Assembly: GCA_965243635.1 (NCBI GenBank)
Contig: OZ251574.1
Span: forward strand, 1,488,001 to 1,552,000
DNA from: Rs1 sp000416275
Lineage (GTDB): Bacteria; Pseudomonadota; Gammaproteobacteria; Pseudomonadales; Balneatricaceae
Direction of reading: 5' to 3'
Length of the DNA: 64,000 bases
Made by a program: the position numbers and the translations under genes. Below are positions 7,852 to 17,137 of the stretch, in pieces. Numbering within the stretch: position 1 is the stretch's first letter; each line of letters starts with the position of its first letter. Under the pieces are notes generated by a model that saw nothing but the letters and a program-made list of their open reading frames with translations, had not been told where the DNA came from and searched no databases.

Positions 7852-9894
7852 TTGCAAGCTGACTTTGAAAAGCAAAAATTACGACCTTTTTTAAGTATTC
7901 GCTGGAAGTTGTTCTTTGCTATAAGCTGTTTGATCGGTTTGATTCATCTTGCTTTTTCGGTAGGTTTTTTAAAATATCAACAAGCTTCTTATCGCGAAAA
8001 TATTCAACATATTAAAGGTGAGCAGTCTGATTCTCTTGATGCCTTGTTTAATACGGCAAGTGTCGATCTGGAAAAAGTAATTATGGCGCTTGCCCAGCCG
8101 CATTCTCATGAGTCAGAGCTAAATGCCGGCTCCTTGCTGAGGGAAATTGACAGTCACTTTGTTAAAATGTCATTTAATAATATAGCCGATAGTGTCGACC
8201 TGTTGGGGCCTGATCAGCAGCTGATTAGGCATTGGGGTACAGAGTCAAATCTGGATAGTGAATTTTTAAAAGGATATTTACTGGATGGAAAACCAGCCAG
8301 TGGCTTTAATTGTCAGATAACCTGTAGTCTATTTACTGTATCTCCTGTGATTGTTGAGCAGCAAACTATTGCGATAATCGTAGTGCAGAAAAATTTACAG
8401 TCATTATTGCAACGTTTCGGTCAAGAGCATGAATTGGTGATAGGGATGTTTGACCAGTTTCCCAATGTCGCTAATTTTGATGCTTGGGAACAGCAGTTAT
8501 ATAACTTCACCCAAACAAATTTAAATATTCCGATACTGGTACGTTTATCAGAAAACGAAAACCTATTAACTGTTGATAAAGAATATCAAGTATCGGCGTT
8601 TGATAATGAATATTTAATTAGTTTTAATGATTCAGTGGTCGGGAACCAGCAACGTGTTCGCTGGGTTTTTATTAACGATATATCACTGCACTCAATCTTA
8701 CATATTAGCTCGATCAAGAGCATTGGTTTTTTTGGGCTAATCAGTTTAGCTATCAGTTTAATCTTACTTTATTTCATCACCAACCTTATCTCTCATCAAT
8801 TACCGAGTATTTTAGCTATGTCTCAGGCTACCGGCTTGGAAGATGAGTTAGTCGGTAACTTAAGAAAAACCGGTGATAGAAAAATTTTGGATGATGAGCT
8901 GCAACAATACGATCGTCACCTGGCTAAAATTAGCCACAAAATGGATTTACTGCGCAAGACCGAGTCTGATAATGCGCTCAAGTTACAGTCGATGGTGCAT
9001 GAGTTGAACCAGACGAAGAACTTTATGGATCGATTGCTAAATGATGAGCAGACCGTCATTCTAGTGCAAAAACTAGGTGGCGAGATTATTGCATTAAATC
9101 AAGCGGGCTGTAGTTTGTTTGAAATTGAGGATTTCAATGGCTTAACTTATTCTGAAATTTTTTGCTCTGATCTTTTAGAAGAAGATGGTCTGGCGGCTTT
9201 AAACTATTTATATTTAGGAGGGGAAACCTTAGTCAAAGCGGAAGCACAGTGGAAGAATAGTAGAGGGGATATTCACTTTTTATTATGGGTGCATGCGCTA
9301 TTGTCGGTACCTGGTACCATAGATCCGGTTATATTATCAATTTGTGTCGATATTACAGAGCAGCGCAAAGCTGAAGAAAGATTAGAATGGTTGGTATTTA
9401 ACGATCCAAGTTTGATCAATTATAATAAACAAGTTTTTTTAGAGTACTTGCCCTTTGCTATATCTAGATCGTTAGAAAAGCATAAAATTTTGGCCTTGCT
9501 TTATTGTGAAATCACCGGCATTCCAAGTGATATAAACACTCAGAACACCGATCTTAACGATAAAATATTTAAAAGTTTGAGCGTTAGAATGTCTGGTTGT
9601 TTAAGACAGTATGATATGTTATCTCAGCTCAGTGACGATCATTTCGTTATTATTTTAGAGGGGTTAAGTGATATATCTGATGCTGAAATAGTGACCGATA
9701 AAATTATATTTAGTTATAACCACTCGGTAGAAATAGAGAGTGAAGAGTATTTTTTAGATGTGATTATCGGTGCTAGTTATGCGCCTGATCACACTGAAAA
9801 TGTACCTGAGCTACTAAGAAATGCTGAAATGGCTATGTTTCAGGCTAAGCGGAAAAATATCAGTTTTTATTCCGCTGTTATTGCCGAACAATAA
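7852..9894 (+). CDS. Membrane sensor protein with degenerate GGDEF domain
   Basis: 680 aa. Two membrane segments (about residues 19-39 and 289-312) bracket a periplasmic sensor region. A helical linker, a PAS-like domain (about 390-510) and a C-terminal GGDEF-type domain follow. The signature loop reads SDDHF near residue 593 instead of GG(D/E)EF, so diguanylate cyclase activity is unlikely. It may bind nucleotide or act through partners. There is no EAL domain. The TTG at 7852 is taken as start because GGGAG lies about 7 bases upstream and no ATG fits. Monocistronic; an imperfect stem-loop follows the stop. Confidence 0.78.
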   Translation: MQADFEKQKLRPFLSIRWKLFFAISCLIGLIHLAFSVGFLKYQQASYRENIQHIKGEQSDSLDALFNTASVDLEKVIMALAQPHSHESELNAGSLLREIDSHFVKMSFNNIADSVDLLGPDQQLIRHWGTESNLDSEFLKGYLLDGKPASGFNCQITCSLFTVSPVIVEQQTIAIIVVQKNLQSLLQRFGQEHELVIGMFDQFPNVANFDAWEQQLYNFTQTNLNIPILVRLSENENLLTVDKEYQVSAFDNEYLISFNDSVVGNQQRVRWVFINDISLHSILHISSIKSIGFFGLISLAISLILLYFITNLISHQLPSILAMSQATGLEDELVGNLRKTGDRKILDDELQQYDRHLAKISHKMDLLRKTESDNALKLQSMVHELNQTKNFMDRLLNDEQTVILVQKLGGEIIALNQAGCSLFEIEDFNGLTYSEIFCSDLLEEDGLAALNYLYLGGETLVKAEAQWKNSRGDIHFLLWVHALLSVPGTIDPVILSICVDITEQRKAEERLEWLVFNDPSLINYNKQVFLEYLPFAISRSLEKHKILALLYCEITGIPSDINTQNTDLNDKIFKSLSVRMSGCLRQYDMLSQLSDDHFVIILEGLSDISDAEIVTDKIIFSYNHSVEIESEEYFLDVIIGASYAPDHTENVPELLRNAEMAMFQAKRKNISFYSAVIAEQ

Positions 9895-10019
9895 TTTCTT
9901 AGCTTAGGGCCTCAGCACAAGTTCCGTATATTTCCGGTGCTGTACAGAGGGTTTTAGATGGTGGGGCAGTTGCGGCAAGTTGATTGGCTTAGAGGCTCTT
10001 AGTCTTAGAGGTTCTGAGC

Positions 10020-10421
10020 TCAAGCTAACTTGAAGAGCTTCAGTCGCTGCGCAGCATAGTCAAAAGTTGCGCCGCTTGATTCCGCCTCGAAGCGCATCTC
10101 ATCTAGTTGTTGAAACTGATTAATCTCATCATCGGGCATGTAGTGTAGGCAATCGCCTGAGAAAAACCATAGCAAATCCCTTGGCAACAGTGGCGTTAGA
10201 TCAGAATAGCCGCGTACCCAGTTCGCGCAAAAAGCTTGGCCGTTTTCTATGTAGCCCGGATTAAAATTTTCAAATTGATCGATTAATGTAAGAAAGCTCT
10301 CCAGAAATTCTTGCTCTAGCAGTGGCAGGTTCGCCTGATTAAAAGGAAAGCGCTCTAGTAGCTGGGTGTAAGTTTGCTGCAGTAGCTCTAAGTGAAAACG
10401 GTGGTATTGGTTCATGGTCAA
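10020..10421 (-). CDS. Conserved hypothetical protein, about 133 aa
   Basis: Small soluble acidic, mostly helical protein with no signal or membrane segment. The start may be the first ATG (10415-10421 region has two in-frame, MTMN). Aromatic-rich central part (segments NWVRGYS and WFFSGDCLHY), with the pattern of a conserved gammaproteobacterial family of unknown function. I do not recognise a catalytic motif. Divergent from yadG with about 325 bp between. Confidence 0.65.
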   Translation of the reverse strand: MTMNQYHRFHLELLQQTYTQLLERFPFNQANLPLLEQEFLESFLTLIDQFENFNPGYIENGQAFCANWVRGYSDLTPLLPRDLLWFFSGDCLHYMPDDEINQFQQLDEMRFEAESSGATFDYAAQRLKLFKLA

Positions 10422-10749
10422 CTCGATAATATTTAAAGGGCTTAAAATAGCTTATAGGTGGGTTGTGCTCATTTATCCGCTGCGATTTTAAGCATATTCT
10501 AACCCTTTAATGCAGCGCGTGCACCTGCTATATTAGCGCTTGAAAATTTCCATATAGTCCCAAACTATTTTTATCTTATCGCCATTTAAATAAAGCCTTC
10601 TCAGTGAGTTTAGAGTGAGTTGTTGCAGTTGCTTTGCCGATTAATTTAACGCTCTGCAGGTGCTGTAGCTTTGTCATTTGAGTGCTAGTGCGTATCGATA
10701 AATTTTCAACTGGACTAATCCTTGTATTCGTTAATAATTAGAGGTCTTG
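10422..10749. other. Divergent intergenic region
   Basis: About 328 bp between the hypothetical gene and yadG. No RNA, repeat or clear promoter pair could be assigned. A GAGG at 10741 serves the yadG ATG. Confidence 0.5.
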
Positions 10750-11679
10750 ATGAGCGCTGCCCTGACAATAAAAAATTTAAGTAAAACCTACGGGGATGGA
10801 TTTGCCGCCCTCAAGAATGTTTCCTTTGAGGTACAGCAAGGTGACTTTTTTGCACTGCTAGGACCAAACGGCGCCGGAAAATCCACCACCTTAGGTATCG
10901 TATCTTCCCTGGTGAATGCCACTAGTGGTCAAGTGTCTATTTTCGGCTATGATCTGGTGACAGATACCGCTAATGCCAAGAAAAATTTAGGCGTCGTTCC
11001 TCAAGAATTTAATTTTAATGCCTTTGAAACGGTACATAATATCGTCCGCACCCAAGCGGGGTTTTATGGTTTATCAGCCAAAATAGCTGATAGTAGAACG
11101 CAGTACTATCTACAGAAACTGGGGCTGTGGGATAAAAAAAATACCCCAGCGAGAATGTTATCGGGGGGGATGAAACGTCGTTTAATGATTGCTAGAGCGC
11201 TGGTGCATGAGCCAAAATTATTGATCTTAGATGAGCCAACTGCGGGGGTAGATATCGAATTGCGCCGCTCAATGTGGAGTTTTCTGCAAGAGATAAACGC
11301 CGCCGGAACCACCATTATATTAACCACTCACTACCTTGAAGAAGCCGAGCATCTGTGTAAAAACGTGGCGATTATAGACGCGGGGAAAATCATTCAAAAC
11401 ACCAGTATTAAAGCATTGTTGCAGCAGCTAGACTCGGAGTGCTTCGTCCTAGATCTAACCGCTAATATTGAGCAAGCCCCGCACATTGAAGGTTATAAAA
11501 CTAGTTTAGAAGATCAGCATTCCATTTTAGTGGAAGTAAAAAAAGGGCAGACTCTGAATGCTTTGTTTAAGCAGTTAGAGCTGCTTAATCTAAATGTCAC
11601 TAGTATGCGCAATAAGTCTAATCGATTGGAGGAAATGTTTCTTTCAATGGTCGAAAGTAAATTGGAGCAGAAAGAGTGA
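10750..11679 (+). CDS. yadG: ABC transporter ATP-binding protein (YadG-like)
   Basis: 309-aa ATPase subunit of an ABC-2 type exporter. Walker A GPNGAGKST, Q-loop region VVPQEF, signature LSGGMKRR, Walker B LLILDEPTAG and the switch histidine in TTHYLEEAE are all intact. ATG at 10750 with GAGG nine bases upstream; an in-frame TTG at 10747 is rejected. The stop overlaps the permease start by 4 bases, so the two are translationally coupled. Substrate unknown. Confidence 0.92.
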   Translation: MSAALTIKNLSKTYGDGFAALKNVSFEVQQGDFFALLGPNGAGKSTTLGIVSSLVNATSGQVSIFGYDLVTDTANAKKNLGVVPQEFNFNAFETVHNIVRTQAGFYGLSAKIADSRTQYYLQKLGLWDKKNTPARMLSGGMKRRLMIARALVHEPKLLILDEPTAGVDIELRRSMWSFLQEINAAGTTIILTTHYLEEAEHLCKNVAIIDAGKIIQNTSIKALLQQLDSECFVLDLTANIEQAPHIEGYKTSLEDQHSILVEVKKGQTLNALFKQLELLNLNVTSMRNKSNRLEEMFLSMVESKLEQKE

Positions 11680-12449
11680 GTAACCAACAATTATTAATAG
11701 CGCTGTATACTATTGTGCATCGAGAAATTCGCCGTTTCACGCGTATCTGGGCACAAACTTTGCTTCCACCGGCGATAACCATGAGTTTGTATTTTGTGAT
11801 CTTTGGCAATTTGATTGGTAGTCGAATCGGTGAAATGGGTGGCTTTAGCTATATGGAATTTATTGTTCCAGGCTTAATTATGATGTCGGTCATCACCAAT
11901 TCATATAGCAACGTAGTTTCATCTTTTTACAGTGCCAAATTTCAAGGTAACGTTGAAGAGCTGTTAGTGTCACCTATGCCCAATTGGATCATCCTGGTTG
12001 GCTATATCATCGGCGGGGTGGCCAGGGGGCTGATAGTCGGCTTTATCGTGACTATCTTGTCGCTGTTTTTTACTGATCTACAAGTGCACAGCTTGCCGAT
12101 CATTATTATAGTGACATTACTCACGTCTATTTTATTCGCCACCGGTGGTTTTATTAATGCGATGCTGGCTAATTCCTTTGATGATGTATCAATTGTGCCG
12201 ACTTTTATCTTAACCCCACTGACCTATTTAGGTGGGGTTTTTTACTCAATCTCACTGCTGCCAGATTTTTGGCAAGGCGTGTCACAGCTAAATCCGATTC
12301 TGTATATGGTGAGTACTTTTAGATACGGTATCTTGGGTGCCAGTGATATTAATATTTATACCTCACTATCAGTTATCGTGGTGTTTATGCTGATTTTGTT
12401 TTTTATCGCATTGAATATGTTGACTAAAGGCAAGGGGATCAGAACATGA
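11676..12449 (+). CDS. yadH: ABC-2 type transporter permease (YadH-like)
   Basis: 257-aa integral membrane protein with about six hydrophobic segments and the ABC-2 signature region (FSISLLPDFWQ-like loop before the last helices). GTG start overlapping the yadG stop (GTGA). The stop in turn overlaps queF (ATGA). Partner of the ATPase encoded upstream; together they form a small exporter whose cargo is not known. Confidence 0.92.
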   Translation: MSNQQLLIALYTIVHREIRRFTRIWAQTLLPPAITMSLYFVIFGNLIGSRIGEMGGFSYMEFIVPGLIMMSVITNSYSNVVSSFYSAKFQGNVEELLVSPMPNWIILVGYIIGGVARGLIVGFIVTILSLFFTDLQVHSLPIIIIVTLLTSILFATGGFINAMLANSFDDVSIVPTFILTPLTYLGGVFYSISLLPDFWQGVSQLNPILYMVSTFRYGILGASDINIYTSLSVIVVFMLILFFIALNMLTKGKGIRT

Positions 12450-13318
12450 TAAAGCAACCACAGGGCGCTGATCAGCAACAAAAGGAACAGCAAGCGCTCG
12501 ATGCCTCACCTCTGGGTAGCCACACCGCCTACGTCAATAAATACGATCCTAGCCTGCTGTTTCCGATTGAGCGAGATATTAATTGGCGCAAGCGCTCAGT
12601 GGATCGATTGAGTCTGCCTTTCCTCGCGCATTCCGGTGCCGTCGATATTTGGAATGGCTATGAGATATCTTGGCTCAATAGCCAAGGTAAACCGATCGTT
12701 AGAGTCGCTGAATTTCGGTTTGATGCACGTTCTAGTCATATAGTGGAGTCCAAGTCATTCAAACTCTACTTAAACTCTTACAATTTAAGTCACTTTGAAA
12801 CTGAGGCGCAGGTCATCCAGCAAATGACTAAAGACTTGAGCAATATTTCAGGGGCTGAGGTAAGTGTCAGCTTCTGTCATTTAGATCAATTGCCCCGATT
12901 AGCGCACTTCAGCGGCACTTGTATCGATGAGTGCGAGGTACAAATTAATCAGTATAGCCCTGACCTTACACTCCTTAAAATTGACCCTGAACAGCAAGTT
13001 GCAGAGGCTTTGTACAGCCATATTTTAAAATCTAACTGCCCAGTCACCGGTCAGCCTGACTGGGCGAGTATCAGTATCGACTACCAGGGGAGCATGATCG
13101 ATCAGGCCTCGTTATTACGCTACCTTGTTTCCTACCGTGAGCATGGTGATTTTCATGAACAGTGTGTAGAAAACATCTTTATGGATATCTGGCAACAGTG
13201 TAAACCGAACAAACTGACCGTCTATGCGCGATATATTCGCCGTGGCGGATTAGATATAAACCCGTTTAGAAGTAGTGAGCAGGCCGTGGCAAAAAATTTA
13301 CGGCTCGCGCGTCAATAG
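12446..13318 (+). CDS. queF: NADPH-dependent 7-cyano-7-deazaguanine reductase
   Basis: Reduces preQ0 to preQ1 in queuosine biosynthesis. 290 aa, matching the long bimodular QueF type. The active-site cysteine lies in SNCPVTGQPDW, with the QueF E(S/H)KS-like segment VESKSFKLY and the FHEQCVE segment also present. Third gene of the yadG-yadH-queF operon with a 4-base overlap. The operon arrangement recurs in gammaproteobacteria, but the functional link between exporter and queF is not obvious. Confidence 0.95.
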   Translation: MIKQPQGADQQQKEQQALDASPLGSHTAYVNKYDPSLLFPIERDINWRKRSVDRLSLPFLAHSGAVDIWNGYEISWLNSQGKPIVRVAEFRFDARSSHIVESKSFKLYLNSYNLSHFETEAQVIQQMTKDLSNISGAEVSVSFCHLDQLPRLAHFSGTCIDECEVQINQYSPDLTLLKIDPEQQVAEALYSHILKSNCPVTGQPDWASISIDYQGSMIDQASLLRYLVSYREHGDFHEQCVENIFMDIWQQCKPNKLTVYARYIRRGGLDINPFRSSEQAVAKNLRLARQ

Positions 13319-13498
13319 TTACTTATTTCCCCGCTAGAAATCGATCTCTACTGTGGATGCCTGTTAGTTCGATCTGCTACTTTAGCGATAGTTATGTGCA
13401 ATCACAAAACTCTCGCTAGCACCCAGCATCTCGAATAATTGGCTCTCCATTGTTAAAATCCTGTTTCTGGACCAAAACTACCTAAGGCTTAAAATAAC

Positions 13499-14056
13499 AT
13501 GCAAGCGATCGAACTATTACACAATAGAGTATCTTGTCCGCTATTAACGGCACCGGCACCGAGTGCTGAACAGTTACAAGTTATCTATCAAGCTGCTGCT
13601 AGGGCGCCCGACCACGCGTGCTTGCGCCCCTGGCGTTTGATTGTTTTACAGGGAGAGCAGTTAGTTAAACTAGGAGAGCTATTTCTTCAGGTTAACTTAG
13701 CCAAAAATCCCAATTTAACGGTTGAACAGCAGCAAAAGATAAGTGCTAAGCCGCTGCGAGCGCCGATGATCATCAGCTTAGTTGCCAGTGTTACTGAGCA
13801 CCCTAAAGTACCTGAAATTGAGCAGATAATCACCGCTGGCTGTGCGGGGCATGCGATTGAACTGGCGGCTTTTGCGCAGGGCTTAGGAGCAATGTGGCGC
13901 TCTGGTGGAATGATGTTTGAAGCGCGGGTTAAAGCCGGATTAAAGCTGGCCGAAAATGAACAAATAGTCGGCTTCTTGTATCTTGGGACGCCAAAAAAGG
14001 TTCGCCCGGTCACCGCTGTAGATAGCAGCGCTTTTGTGTCAGAGGCTGACCTTTGA
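13499..14056 (+). CDS. ydjA: Nitroreductase-family protein (YdjA-like)
   Basis: 185-aa FMN-dependent oxidoreductase of the short nitroreductase class. The N-terminal pattern NRVSCPLL then RAPDHACLRPW matches the FMN-binding region of YdjA-type proteins. The glycine-rich GLGAMWRSGG segment matches the later FMN contact. Expected to be a soluble homodimer reducing nitro compounds or quinones with NAD(P)H. Monocistronic, ATG start. Confidence 0.85.
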   Translation: MQAIELLHNRVSCPLLTAPAPSAEQLQVIYQAAARAPDHACLRPWRLIVLQGEQLVKLGELFLQVNLAKNPNLTVEQQQKISAKPLRAPMIISLVASVTEHPKVPEIEQIITAGCAGHAIELAAFAQGLGAMWRSGGMMFEARVKAGLKLAENEQIVGFLYLGTPKKVRPVTAVDSSAFVSEADL

Positions 14057-14218
14057 GTTTAATTAGAATCTCTAACGTTTGATCTTTTCCAAGCAGGTTC
14101 TGAGTAAGTCGTATAGGAAAATTTAGTACTTGCTCATGGGTCCTCCAAGGCGCTAATTTAGTTGATTTATAGACAGGCATCGCTGAATATCATTTTCTGA
14201 GCAAATGCCCATCGTCTA

Positions 14219-14250
14219 TTGACTCTATCCTTTACTATAGAGTTTATACT
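14219..14250 (+). promoter_or_regulatory. MerR-family promoter/operator of copA
   Basis: TTGACT (14219-14224) and TATACT (14245-14250) are separated by 20 bp, the over-long spacer typical of MerR-type promoters. A dyad ACTCTAT / ATAGAGT (14222-14228 and 14237-14243) lies in the spacer. This fits a metal-sensing MerR regulator such as CueR. The half-sites look closer to CadR/PbrR operators than to the usual CueR pattern. No regulator gene is in the window. Confidence 0.7.
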
Positions 14251-14287
14251 ACAGCCCTCCCCATGTGACTCTGAAAGGTATTAAGTT

Positions 14288-16630
14288 ATGTTAGCAATTC
14301 CTAAGCCAACAGTTGAGGAAACTCTACAACCCTCTCTAGCGGGTGAATCTAGCGGAGCTGCTAAAATCCAGTTCTTCTCTCTACAGGGGATTTCTTGTGC
14401 AGGCTGTGTTCGCTCGGTCGATAAAGCACTAGCTGCGCTACAGCAGCAACAACCTGAATTAGCATCTTTCTCGATTAATTTTGCCGATAGAACCGCGATT
14501 GTAAGTGGTGATATAGCGGCAGAGTTAATCATTAGTGCCGTGCAAAATGCCGGATATGATGCCAGCTTGCTAGAATCTGCAGAAGACCGAGAGCAACTCG
14601 ATAACATTGAGCGGCGCTACTTAACACTGACTTTTATTCGCAGTTTTATCGCGATGGTAGCTGGGGCGGTAATGATGGCCTTAATGATGTCGGGTTTAGT
14701 CGCTCCATTGACCAGTACAGCTGGGCTTATACAAGGTACGATAATGGCCTTAGTGAGTCTCGCGGTGATGATCTTTAGTGCCGCAAAAATTTATCGAGGA
14801 GCTTGGAAAAGCTTAAAAACCTTGGCCTTTAATATGGATATATTAATCGCGTTGGGAACACTAAGTGCATGGAGCTATTCAGTCTTACTGTTAATACTGA
14901 TGAGCATTTCAGAGGATTTAGTGCCGCTCTCGGCCCGGCATTTATACTTCGAGGCGACGGTAATGATCTTAGGCTTTATCCTACTGGGCCAAGCGCTGGA
15001 GGCCAAAGTGCGAGGTAGCACGGCTAAGGCAGTGCAAAGCTTAATCAACTTACAGCCAAAGCTGGCTTGGCGGGAAGATAAACAAGGTGATTATCAGCAA
15101 GTACCGATTCAATTATTAGTCCCTGATGACATCGTCTTAGTAAAGCCTGGAGAGGCGATTCCCGTGGACGGCATAGTGCTCAGTGGCAGCAGTGCCGTCG
15201 ATGAGTCAATGATCAGTGGTGAATCTATTGCGCTGGCTAAAAAAGCCCAAGATAAGGTGATCGGTAGCACCGTCAATGGCAGTGGCTCGCTTACCTTTAA
15301 AGTCACTAAAGTCGGTAGTGATACCGTGTTATCGCAAATTATAGCCCAAGTGAGACAGGCGCAAAACAGTAAACCCGCGCTAGGTAGACTCGCCGATCAA
15401 ATTGCCGCGATCTTCGTCCCTATAGTGCTAGTCATCGCCCTGCTGACCGCTATTGTATGGTGGTGGTTTGGTCCCGTGGGAAATTGGAGTTACGTGCTCA
15501 GCGCCACCATGACGGTACTGATTATTGCCTGCCCTTGTGCCCTGGGACTAGCTACACCGATGTCGACCATGGTTGGTGTGGGTTTGGCGGCGAAGAAAGG
15601 CGTGCTTATACAAAAAGGTGATGCCCTGCAAACCGCTGAAAATCTCAGTACCGTAGTACTGGACAAGACGGGAACTATTACCCAGGGAAAACCGTTAGTC
15701 ACCGATCAGTTATGGCTTAAAGAAGGGGTGAGTAAGTCAGAGATTCAGCAGTGGTTGTCGCTGATTGAAAGTAAGTCTGAGCACCCACTGGCCCAGGCCA
15801 TTGTTAACTTCACTGAGCAGTCTCTAGCAGATCTAGTGGTAGCACAACAGCCCTCTAAAAAAATTGGATTAGAAAATTTTCAAAGTGTCACTAGTGCTGG
15901 TGTCAGTGTTGAAATCGCCGGTAAGTTAGTCCAAGTAGGCAGCTTAAATTGGCTGGGTAAATCGCTAGACAGCGCCGCGACCAAGCAAGCTAGCCAATGG
16001 ATGGATCAAGCGAAAACAGTGGTGGTGATGGCGGTTGCCGGTGAGCCGGTATTGATGTTAGCAATTGCGGATGCGCTAAAAAGTGATTCTGCGACCGCGA
16101 TTGCCCAATTGCAAAAGCAAGGGTTGAAAGTAGTTATTCTCTCTGGTGACAAACTGCAAAGTGTGGCGGCGATTGCCAGGCAAGTTAATATTAGCGATTA
16201 CTACGGGGAGCTTAGCTGCGAGCAAAAACTGCAAAAAATTGTTGAGATGCAGGCAAATGGTGAAATAGTGGCGATGGTCGGTGATGGGGTTAATGATGCA
16301 CCAGCTCTGGCGATCGCTGATTTAGGTTGTGCCATCGGTACTGGTACCGATGTGGCGATAAACAGCGCTGATATAACATTAATCAGAGGATCGCTGCTGA
16401 GTTTACTAGACGCCATCGCAATTTCAAAATTAACCTTGCGAAACATCAAGCAGAACCTATTCGGTGCTTTTGCCTACAATATCGTGGCAATACCGGTGGC
16501 AGCCGGAGTGTTGTATCCCACTTTCGGCTTGCTGCTTAGCCCTATGCTAGCAGGTGCAGCAATGGCTTTATCTTCCATTACAGTCGTGAGCAATGCCTAT
16601 CGACTTAGCCATAAAATTAATACCTTATAA
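14288..16630 (+). CDS. copA: Copper-exporting P-type ATPase
   Basis: 780-aa P1B-type ATPase that pumps cytoplasmic Cu(I) out. One N-terminal heavy-metal domain with the SCAGC site (Cys37, Cys40). The membrane CPC motif is near residue 414 (ACPCALGLA), the phosphorylation site DKTGT near 458 and the hinge GDGVND near 663. C-terminal membrane motifs YN and MALSS indicate the Cu(I) class (P1B-1). ATG start with AAAGG upstream. Preceded by a MerR-type operator. Its last 19 codons are repeated downstream in a 166-bp tandem array. Confidence 0.94.
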   Translation: MLAIPKPTVEETLQPSLAGESSGAAKIQFFSLQGISCAGCVRSVDKALAALQQQQPELASFSINFADRTAIVSGDIAAELIISAVQNAGYDASLLESAEDREQLDNIERRYLTLTFIRSFIAMVAGAVMMALMMSGLVAPLTSTAGLIQGTIMALVSLAVMIFSAAKIYRGAWKSLKTLAFNMDILIALGTLSAWSYSVLLLILMSISEDLVPLSARHLYFEATVMILGFILLGQALEAKVRGSTAKAVQSLINLQPKLAWREDKQGDYQQVPIQLLVPDDIVLVKPGEAIPVDGIVLSGSSAVDESMISGESIALAKKAQDKVIGSTVNGSGSLTFKVTKVGSDTVLSQIIAQVRQAQNSKPALGRLADQIAAIFVPIVLVIALLTAIVWWWFGPVGNWSYVLSATMTVLIIACPCALGLATPMSTMVGVGLAAKKGVLIQKGDALQTAENLSTVVLDKTGTITQGKPLVTDQLWLKEGVSKSEIQQWLSLIESKSEHPLAQAIVNFTEQSLADLVVAQQPSKKIGLENFQSVTSAGVSVEIAGKLVQVGSLNWLGKSLDSAATKQASQWMDQAKTVVVMAVAGEPVLMLAIADALKSDSATAIAQLQKQGLKVVILSGDKLQSVAAIARQVNISDYYGELSCEQKLQKIVEMQANGEIVAMVGDGVNDAPALAIADLGCAIGTGTDVAINSADITLIRGSLLSLLDAIAISKLTLRNIKQNLFGAFAYNIVAIPVAAGVLYPTFGLLLSPMLAGAAMALSSITVVSNAYRLSHKINTL

Positions 16631-17137
16631 ACAGCAGCTGGCTAAAATCCGTGTTTTAGCCAGCGCTTAAATTCTGCTAATACTTTTAATAATGATCGCT
16701 TTGCTTGGAAAATTGCTGCTAGCGATGGGCTGTCCCTCTTTCATTACTGTAGTGAGCAATGCCTATCGACTTAGCCATAAAATTAATACCTTATAAACAG
16801 CAGCTGGCTAAAATCCGTGTTTTAGCCAGCGCTTAAATTCTGCTAATACTTTTAATAATGATCGCTTTGCTTGGGAAATTATTGCTAGCGGTGGGTTGTC
16901 CCTCTTTCATTACTGTAGTGAGCAATGCCTATCGCCTTAGCCATAAAATCAATAGCTTATAAACAGCGGCTGGCTAAGATCCGTGTTTTAGCCAGCGCTT
17001 AAATTTTGCTCATACTTTAAGTAACGATCGTTTTTCTTGGAAAATTGCTGCTAGCGATGGGCTGTCCCTCTTTCATTACTGTAGTGAGCAATGCCTATCG
17101 CCTTAGTCATAAAATCAATACCTTATAAACAGCGGCT
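16577..17137. repeat. 166-bp tandem array of the copA/cyclophilin junction, left part
   Basis: The copA tail reappears at 16743, 16909 and 17075, each exactly 166 bp after the last. Each unit consists of the copA 3' end, a hairpin, and then the 3' end of the cyclophilin gene in reverse, so the whole unit is the convergent junction between the two genes. The array continues at 19085 after an IS insertion; adding the two sides of the split unit (63 + 103) again gives 166. Confidence 0.92.
16637..16664. terminator. Hairpin at the copA 3' end (bidirectional terminator candidate)
   Basis: Perfect 11-bp stem GCTGGCTAAAA / TTTTAGCCAGC with loop TCCGTG, lying between convergent genes. Repeated in every array unit (about 16803, 16969, 19092 and 19258). 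There is no T-run after the stem, so an intrinsic terminator role is only probable. Confidence 0.55.
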
